9,835 bases of DNA from NCBI GenBank assembly GCA_020025035.1, contig JAHHSU010000042.1, forward strand, positions 1 to 9,835. The letters are read 5' to 3'. Below the pieces are notes generated by a model. It searched no databases. It was not told where the DNA came from and was given only the letters and a program-made list of their open reading frames with translations. This document shows positions 6,468 through 9,835 of this stretch, piece after piece (positions within the stretch are counted from its first letter, which is position 1; the number at the start of each line of letters is the position of its first letter). This DNA is from Thomasclavelia sp. (GTDB lineage: Bacteria; Bacillota_I; Bacilli_A; Erysipelotrichales; Coprobacillaceae). Both the position numbers and the translations under genes were made by a program.

Positions 6468-8771
6468 ATGGAATATCGTTTTAAATTAATTAATTTAGAT
6501 TGTCCAAATTGTGCAAGTAAAATTGAAACAAAGATTAATCATTTACCTTATATAGATCATGCAACATTAAATTTTAATACAGGAATACTTTTAATTCAAT
6601 CAAATCAAAAAGTGGAAGATATGCTTGATAGTATTACTAAGATTGTTCAAAGTATTGAACCAGATGTATCAGTGACAATGACTTATCAACATGTTAAAGA
6701 ATTTACAGTAGAGAACTTGGATTGTGCATTATGCGCTAAAAAAATTGAAGATAGATTAAAAAAAGAAAATTATATAGATAATATCATTTTAAATTTTAAT
6801 ACTAAAAAACTTCAAGTAACATGGAACAATCAAGATGATCCAAAAACTATTATGAAAAAAATACAAAATATTATTAATCAAATTGAAGATGGTGTGGTAA
6901 TAGAAGAGGATAAAACTTCTACACACAAAAAATATGATTTTATAAAAGAAAATATTAATTTGATTAATGGACTAGTAATTAGTTTGGTAGGAATTATCAA
7001 TATATTTCCTAAGTACAATATGATGATTTTTTTATTTAGTTATTGTTTAATAGGTGGAAAAGTTATTGTAAAGGCTGTTAAAAATATTTGTAAAGGTGAG
7101 ATTTTTGATGAAAATTTCTTAATGGTCGTTGCTACTGTTGGTGCATTTATCATAGGGGAGTATTTAGAGGCAGTTGCAGTTATGGTTTTTTATGAAATTG
7201 GTGAATTATTCCAATCGTATGCAGTGGAAAAATCAAGAAAATCTATTTCATCCTTAATGGATATAAGAGCTTCATATGCCATTATTATTAAGGACAATCA
7301 AGAAGAAAAGGTTGACCCTAGTACTGTATGTATTGGAGATATTATGGTAGTTAGCCCTGGTGAAAGGGTAGCATTAGATGGTATTGTAATAGAAGGAAGA
7401 AGTACTTTAGATACAAGTGCATTGACTGGAGAATCTATGCCTAGAGAAGTTAATATGAATGATGAAATTTGTTCAGGTGTTGTTAACTTATCAGGTGTAA
7501 TTAAAGTAAGGGTAACTAAAAATGCTAGTGAATCTACAGTATCAAGAATTCTAGATTTAGTAGAAAATGCAACTAATAAAAAAGCACCAATTGAAAGATT
7601 TATTACACGATTTGCTAAAATATATACACCTATTGTATGTTTTCTTGCTATAATCGTTGCATTTGTTCCAACTGTGTTATTTCATCAACCATTTGATGTA
7701 TGGGTGTATAGAGCATTAACATTTTTAGTTGTTTCATGTCCATGTGCATTAGTCATCTCTGTTCCTTTAACACTATTTGCAGGCATTGGAGGAGCTAGTA
7801 AATTAGGAGTATTAATTAAAGGTGGTCATGATTTAGAAAGGTTAAAAAATTTAAAAACCTTAGTAGTGGATAAAACTGGAACCTTAACAAAAGGAGTATT
7901 TAGTGTAATAAAGGTTGAAGGCGAAAATAAAGATCAAATATTAGAACTTGCAGCATTAGGAGAATCTTATAGTCATCATCCTATTGCTAGAAGTATTGTA
8001 AATGAGTATGCTAAAACAATAGATCAAAATAGAGTAAAAGCATATGAAGAGATTGCAGGACACGGGATACAGGCAATAGTAGATGGTCAACAATTATATT
8101 TAGGAAATGAAAAAATGATGGACTTACATCATATTCAATATATTAGTTCTAATCATGTGGGCACTACTATCCATGTAGCATATAATAACAAATATTTAGG
8201 ATATATAGTTGTTGCTGATACAATTAAAGAAACAACATTTTTAGGATTAAAGCAACTTAAAAAACAAGGTATTGATAAAATTATTATGTTAACTGGTGAT
8301 AATTTAAACGTAGCAAAAGATGTTGCAAGTAAGTTGAATATCGAAGAATATTATGCTAATTTGTTACCACAAAATAAAGTCGAAAAGGTAGAAAATATTC
8401 TTAGCCATTCTTCTAATTGTCTAGGATTTATAGGAGATGGAATTAATGATGCTCCAGTTTTAGCAAGAAGTGATATTGGGATTGCCATGGGTGGAATTGG
8501 TAGTGATGTCGCAATAGAAGCAGCTGATATAGTACTTATGAATGATGATTTAACTACTTTAGCAAAGGCAATGCAATTATCTTGTCAAGTAAATAGAATC
8601 CTTCATCAAAATATTGTTTTTTCATTAGTTGTCAAGATTAGTGTATTATGTTTAGTTACAATAGGTCTAGCAAATATGTGGTTAGGTGTATTTGCTGATG
8701 TAGGGGTAACATTAATAGCAATTCTTAATTCAATGCGTGCAATGCAATTACAAGGTACTTTTCAAGATTAG
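6468..8771 (+). CDS. cadA: P1B-2-type heavy-metal ATPase, Zn(II)/Cd(II)/Pb(II) exporter (CadA/ZntA)
   Basis: Inner-membrane pump that exports divalent soft metals using ATP. With start 6468 it is 767 aa. Two N-terminal HMA metal-binding domains each carry CxxC: LDCPNC (Cys12, Cys15) and LDCALC (Cys86, Cys89). Eight membrane segments fit the P1B pattern. Catalytic motifs are complete: TGE (320-322), transmembrane CPC (424-426), phosphorylation site DKTGT (Asp468), SHHP (His504-Pro505), MLTGDN, and GDGIND (656-661). The last two membrane helices contain FSLVVKISVL and WLGVFADVGVTL, whose Lys and Asp are the markers of the Zn/Cd/Pb subgroup rather than copper pumps. Linkage to a CzrA-like repressor supports zinc as main substrate, with Cd and Pb probable. 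An ATG at 6411 would overlap the repressor gene and add 19 residues unlike an HMA domain, so it is rejected; ATG 6453 (five extra residues) cannot be excluded. Confidence 0.95.
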   Translation: MEYRFKLINLDCPNCASKIETKINHLPYIDHATLNFNTGILLIQSNQKVEDMLDSITKIVQSIEPDVSVTMTYQHVKEFTVENLDCALCAKKIEDRLKKENYIDNIILNFNTKKLQVTWNNQDDPKTIMKKIQNIINQIEDGVVIEEDKTSTHKKYDFIKENINLINGLVISLVGIINIFPKYNMMIFLFSYCLIGGKVIVKAVKNICKGEIFDENFLMVVATVGAFIIGEYLEAVAVMVFYEIGELFQSYAVEKSRKSISSLMDIRASYAIIIKDNQEEKVDPSTVCIGDIMVVSPGERVALDGIVIEGRSTLDTSALTGESMPREVNMNDEICSGVVNLSGVIKVRVTKNASESTVSRILDLVENATNKKAPIERFITRFAKIYTPIVCFLAIIVAFVPTVLFHQPFDVWVYRALTFLVVSCPCALVISVPLTLFAGIGGASKLGVLIKGGHDLERLKNLKTLVVDKTGTLTKGVFSVIKVEGENKDQILELAALGESYSHHPIARSIVNEYAKTIDQNRVKAYEEIAGHGIQAIVDGQQLYLGNEKMMDLHHIQYISSNHVGTTIHVAYNNKYLGYIVVADTIKETTFLGLKQLKKQGIDKIIMLTGDNLNVAKDVASKLNIEEYYANLLPQNKVEKVENILSHSSNCLGFIGDGINDAPVLARSDIGIAMGGIGSDVAIEAADIVLMNDDLTTLAKAMQLSCQVNRILHQNIVFSLVVKISVLCLVTIGLANMWLGVFADVGVTLIAILNSMRAMQLQGTFQD

Positions 8772-8796
8772 TTTGTAAAAGAAAAGGAGATAGATT

Positions 8797-9345
8797 ATGA
8801 AAAAGATAGTAGATGTGGCATATGATTTGTATAAAGATTATGCCTCTACTCATGATATAGTTATTGATTTTACAGCTGGACAAGGAAATGATACAGTAAA
8901 ATTAGCTAGACTTGTTCCACATGGGCATGTATACGCATTTGATATCCAACAACAAGCATTAGACATTACAAATGAAAAATTAATACAGGGAAATTATCAA
9001 AATGTATCATTAATTCTAGATTCACATCATCATTTTGATCAGTATGTTCAAAATTTTCAAATCGGAATTTTTAATTTTGGATACTTACCTTCAGGGAATC
9101 ATGCAATTACAACCATACTTGATACAAGCAAGTTAGCGGTAGAAAAAGCATTACAATATCTTAATCTAAATGGGATATTAATTTTAGTGCTATATCCAGG
9201 TCATAAAGAAGGAAGTTTAGAATGCAATTATATGAATGAGTATATAAGAATACTAGATCAACATTTTTTTAATATTTTTGAATTTAAAATGGTAGGTAAA
9301 TCTAATTGTCCATATATTATTGGTATAGAAAAAATTAGGGAATAA
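8797..9345 (+). CDS. mnmM: class I SAM-dependent methyltransferase, MnmM/YtqB family (tRNA wobble uridine)
   Basis: A 182-aa cytoplasmic Rossmann-fold methyltransferase of the PF06962 family, long annotated as a putative rRNA methylase. Bacillus subtilis YtqB was later renamed MnmM, which methylates 5-aminomethyl-(2-thio)uridine at tRNA position 34 to complete mnm5s2U in bacteria without MnmC. Family marks are the SAM loop DFTAGQGNDT (24-33; usually DATxGNGxDT, so Phe replaces Ala), the acidic strand end YAFDIQQQAL, the block FNFGYLPSGNH near residue 92 where relatives have NLGYLPGG, and ILVLYPGHKEGSLEC toward the C terminus. Length is normal for the family. The start is ATG 8797 behind AAGGAG (8784-8789), 7 bases away. 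The gene begins 25 bases after the pump's stop with no visible terminator or promoter between them, so it is probably co-transcribed with it. Confidence 0.88.
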   Translation: MKKIVDVAYDLYKDYASTHDIVIDFTAGQGNDTVKLARLVPHGHVYAFDIQQQALDITNEKLIQGNYQNVSLILDSHHHFDQYVQNFQIGIFNFGYLPSGNHAITTILDTSKLAVEKALQYLNLNGILILVLYPGHKEGSLECNYMNEYIRILDQHFFNIFEFKMVGKSNCPYIIGIEKIRE

Positions 9346-9484
9346 AGTAAATAAATAGACATAACAGTACTGTAATAAAACAATATCTCCATGTACAAAT
9401 ACCAAGAAAAATAAAATGATTTATAAATGAAACATAAAAAATTAGTAGTAATAAATTATTAAGTTACATGTTAAAAAATAATAC

Positions 9485-9522
9485 AAGATTATAATAACAC
9501 CAACCTGTGTAATTATAATCTT
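9485..9522 (+). terminator. long A/T-rich hairpin, possible bidirectional terminator
   Basis: A 16-bp arm (9485-9500) pairs with 9507-9522 with a single A-A mismatch (9496/9511) around the loop CAACCT. The outer 11 bp, AAGATTATAAT with ATTATAATCTT, are perfect. On the + strand ATGTTTT follows; on the - strand a run of six T begins a few bases after the stem. Neither tail is directly adjacent, so termination of mnmM transcription is plausible but not certain. It lies 139 bases after the mnmM stop. Confidence 0.5.
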
Positions 9523-9562
9523 ATGTTTTACATATTAAATTTATCGAATATAACAGCAAGTA

Positions 9563-9566
9563 TATC
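9563..9566. repeat. target-site duplication, left copy (TATC)
   Basis: TATC directly abuts the left terminal repeat of the miniature IS element and matches TATC at 9818-9821 abutting the right one. A 3-4 bp duplication is normal for IS3-family insertion. Confidence 0.75.
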
Positions 9567-9588
9567 TGTACCCCCTTTACTGGATAAA
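9567..9588 (+). repeat. left terminal inverted repeat of IS3-family remnant
   Basis: Begins TGTACCC and includes CTGGA. It matches the reverse complement of 9796-9817 at 15 of 22 positions, including the outermost seven bases. TGTACnnnCCC and TTGGACA-like pieces are typical of IS150-group ends. Confidence 0.8.
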
Positions 9589-9609
9589 ACAGCAAGGAGG
9601 GTGTTTTTA

Positions 9610-9783
9610 ACGCGTTATAGTTATGAATTTAAAATGAAATGTATTATGGATATGAGAAGACTATGAATCATTCAAAGAGCAGTTAATAAATATATAAATT
9701 ATTATAATAGTGTAAGAATACAGGCAAAAACAAAATGGATGTCTCCTGTTAAATACAGAGAAACATCCATATGCATTGCCTAA
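9610..9783 (+). pseudogene. fused remnant of IS3-family orfA start and orfB transposase end
   Basis: AAGGAGG (9594-9600) precedes a frame reading RYSYEFKMKCIMDMRR (from 9613), the typical N terminus of IS3-family OrfA (helix-turn-helix protein). The codon in the expected start position, 9610-9612, is ACG, consistent with a mutated ATG; GTG 9601 lies too close to the ribosome site. After CTA comes an in-frame TGA (9664-9666), then in the same frame NKYINYYNSVRIQAK and KWMSPVKYRE, ending TAA at 9781-9783, the classic C-terminal end of the IS3-family integrase-type OrfB. The central part, including the DDE residues, is missing. Not functional. Confidence 0.85.
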
Positions 9784-9795
9784 TTCATAAATTTA

Positions 9796-9817
9796 TGTGT
9801 CCAGGATTCTGGGTACA
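9796..9817 (-). repeat. right terminal inverted repeat of IS3-family remnant
   Basis: Read on the - strand it begins TGTACCC and contains CCTGGACA, pairing with the left end at 9567-9588 (15 of 22). The element's terminal CA at 9816-9817 is followed at once by TATC. Confidence 0.8.
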
Positions 9818-9821
9818 TATC
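9818..9821. repeat. target-site duplication, right copy (TATC)
   Basis: TATC adjacent to the right terminal repeat, identical to 9563-9566. The match does not extend to a fifth base in register, so the duplication is 4 bp. Confidence 0.75.
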
Positions 9822-9835
9822 AATAAAACTTGCTT

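Larger units (their letters stand above)
9346..9566. other. intergenic region after mnmM without a gene
   Basis: No supported coding sequence on either strand. It contains a 10-bp perfect palindrome ACAGTACTGT (9364-9373), the hairpin at 9485-9522, and the left copy of the TATC target duplication at its end. The rest is featureless A/T-rich sequence. Confidence 0.7.
9567..9817 (+). mobile_element. 251-bp internally deleted IS3-family (IS150-like) element with both ends intact
   Basis: The unit is bounded by 22-bp imperfect inverted repeats starting TGTACCC and flanked by TATC on both sides. Inside are the ribosome site and first codons of orfA joined to the last ~35 codons of the orfB transposase; the DDE catalytic core is absent, so it cannot move by itself. 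Full IS3-family elements are about 1.2-1.5 kb, so roughly 1 kb has been lost. Having both ends and a target duplication, it either moved as a miniature element with transposase supplied in trans, or was deleted after insertion. Confidence 0.82.

Noticed and set aside
9364..9373. 10-bp palindrome ACAGTACTGT as a regulatory site
   Set aside because: It is short, lies just after mnmM with no promoter near it, and has no second copy visible in the window.
9664..9666. TGA read as tryptophan, making the IS remnant one continuous 58-codon gene
   Set aside because: Trp in the intact genes is TGG and none contains an in-frame TGA, so there is no support for a Mycoplasma-like code; the remnant lacks the transposase core in any case.
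9737..9769. Hairpin formed by GGATGT and ACATCC inside the orfB tail
   Set aside because: The stem is interrupted and lies within codons of a conserved transposase motif (KWMSPVKYRE); no T tract follows, so chance pairing is the simpler explanation.
1..9835. CRISPR array, tRNA/rRNA genes, riboswitch, toxin-antitoxin or phage-defence genes
   Set aside because: No regularly spaced repeats, no tRNA-like cloverleaf, no conserved leader structure and no such protein families were seen; SbcCD here is the ordinary housekeeping complex.

Overview
The window is very A+T-rich DNA from a low-GC Gram-positive bacterium. Strong purine-rich Shine-Dalgarno sites, heavy use of A/T-ending codons and the gene types (RluA-like synthase, SbcCD, CzrA-like repressor with a CadA-like pump, MnmM/YtqB) suggest Bacillota, possibly an Erysipelotrichia/Coprobacillaceae-type gut organism. 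That placement is an inference from overall feel and is uncertain. Trp is encoded by TGG and all seven intact genes end in TAA or TAG, so a standard code fits. All seven intact genes lie on the + strand and the window is tightly packed up to about 9345.

Region 1 (116-6025) reads as one co-directional cluster: an S4-domain RluA-family pseudouridine synthase, an alpha/beta-hydrolase-fold protein, then sbcD and sbcC overlapping by 14 bp. SbcD (nuclease) and SbcC (ATPase with zinc hook) form the SbcCD/Mre11-Rad50-type DNA-end-processing complex and carry every expected motif. The hydrolase-fold protein is the oddity: the frame is intact, but all three catalytic-triad positions appear substituted. 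A small terminator-like hairpin whose loop contains the hydrolase stop codon sits just before sbcD, and a perfect 12-bp-stem terminator closes the cluster after sbcC.

Region 2 (6082-9345) is a metal-resistance operon. A consensus -35 box and a perfect 12-6-12 inverted repeat precede a CzrA/SmtB-like ArsR-family repressor with a complete alpha-5 zinc/cobalt site. It is followed by a P1B-2 ATPase (Zn/Cd/Pb exporter) with two CxxC metal-binding domains. Metal would release the repressor and induce the pump. A tRNA wobble-uridine methyltransferase gene (mnmM/ytqB) follows 25 bp downstream and may share this transcript.

Region 3 (9346-9835) has no intact gene. It holds a long A/T-rich hairpin and a 251-bp, internally deleted IS3-family (IS150-like) element: 22-bp imperfect terminal inverted repeats, a 4-bp TATC target duplication, and only the first ~17 codons of orfA and the last ~35 codons of orfB.

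I see no CRISPR array, tRNA, rRNA, riboswitch or evident defence system. The items most worth checking are the triad-less hydrolase, the miniature IS3 derivative with its insertion site, and the coupling of mnmM to a zinc pump.
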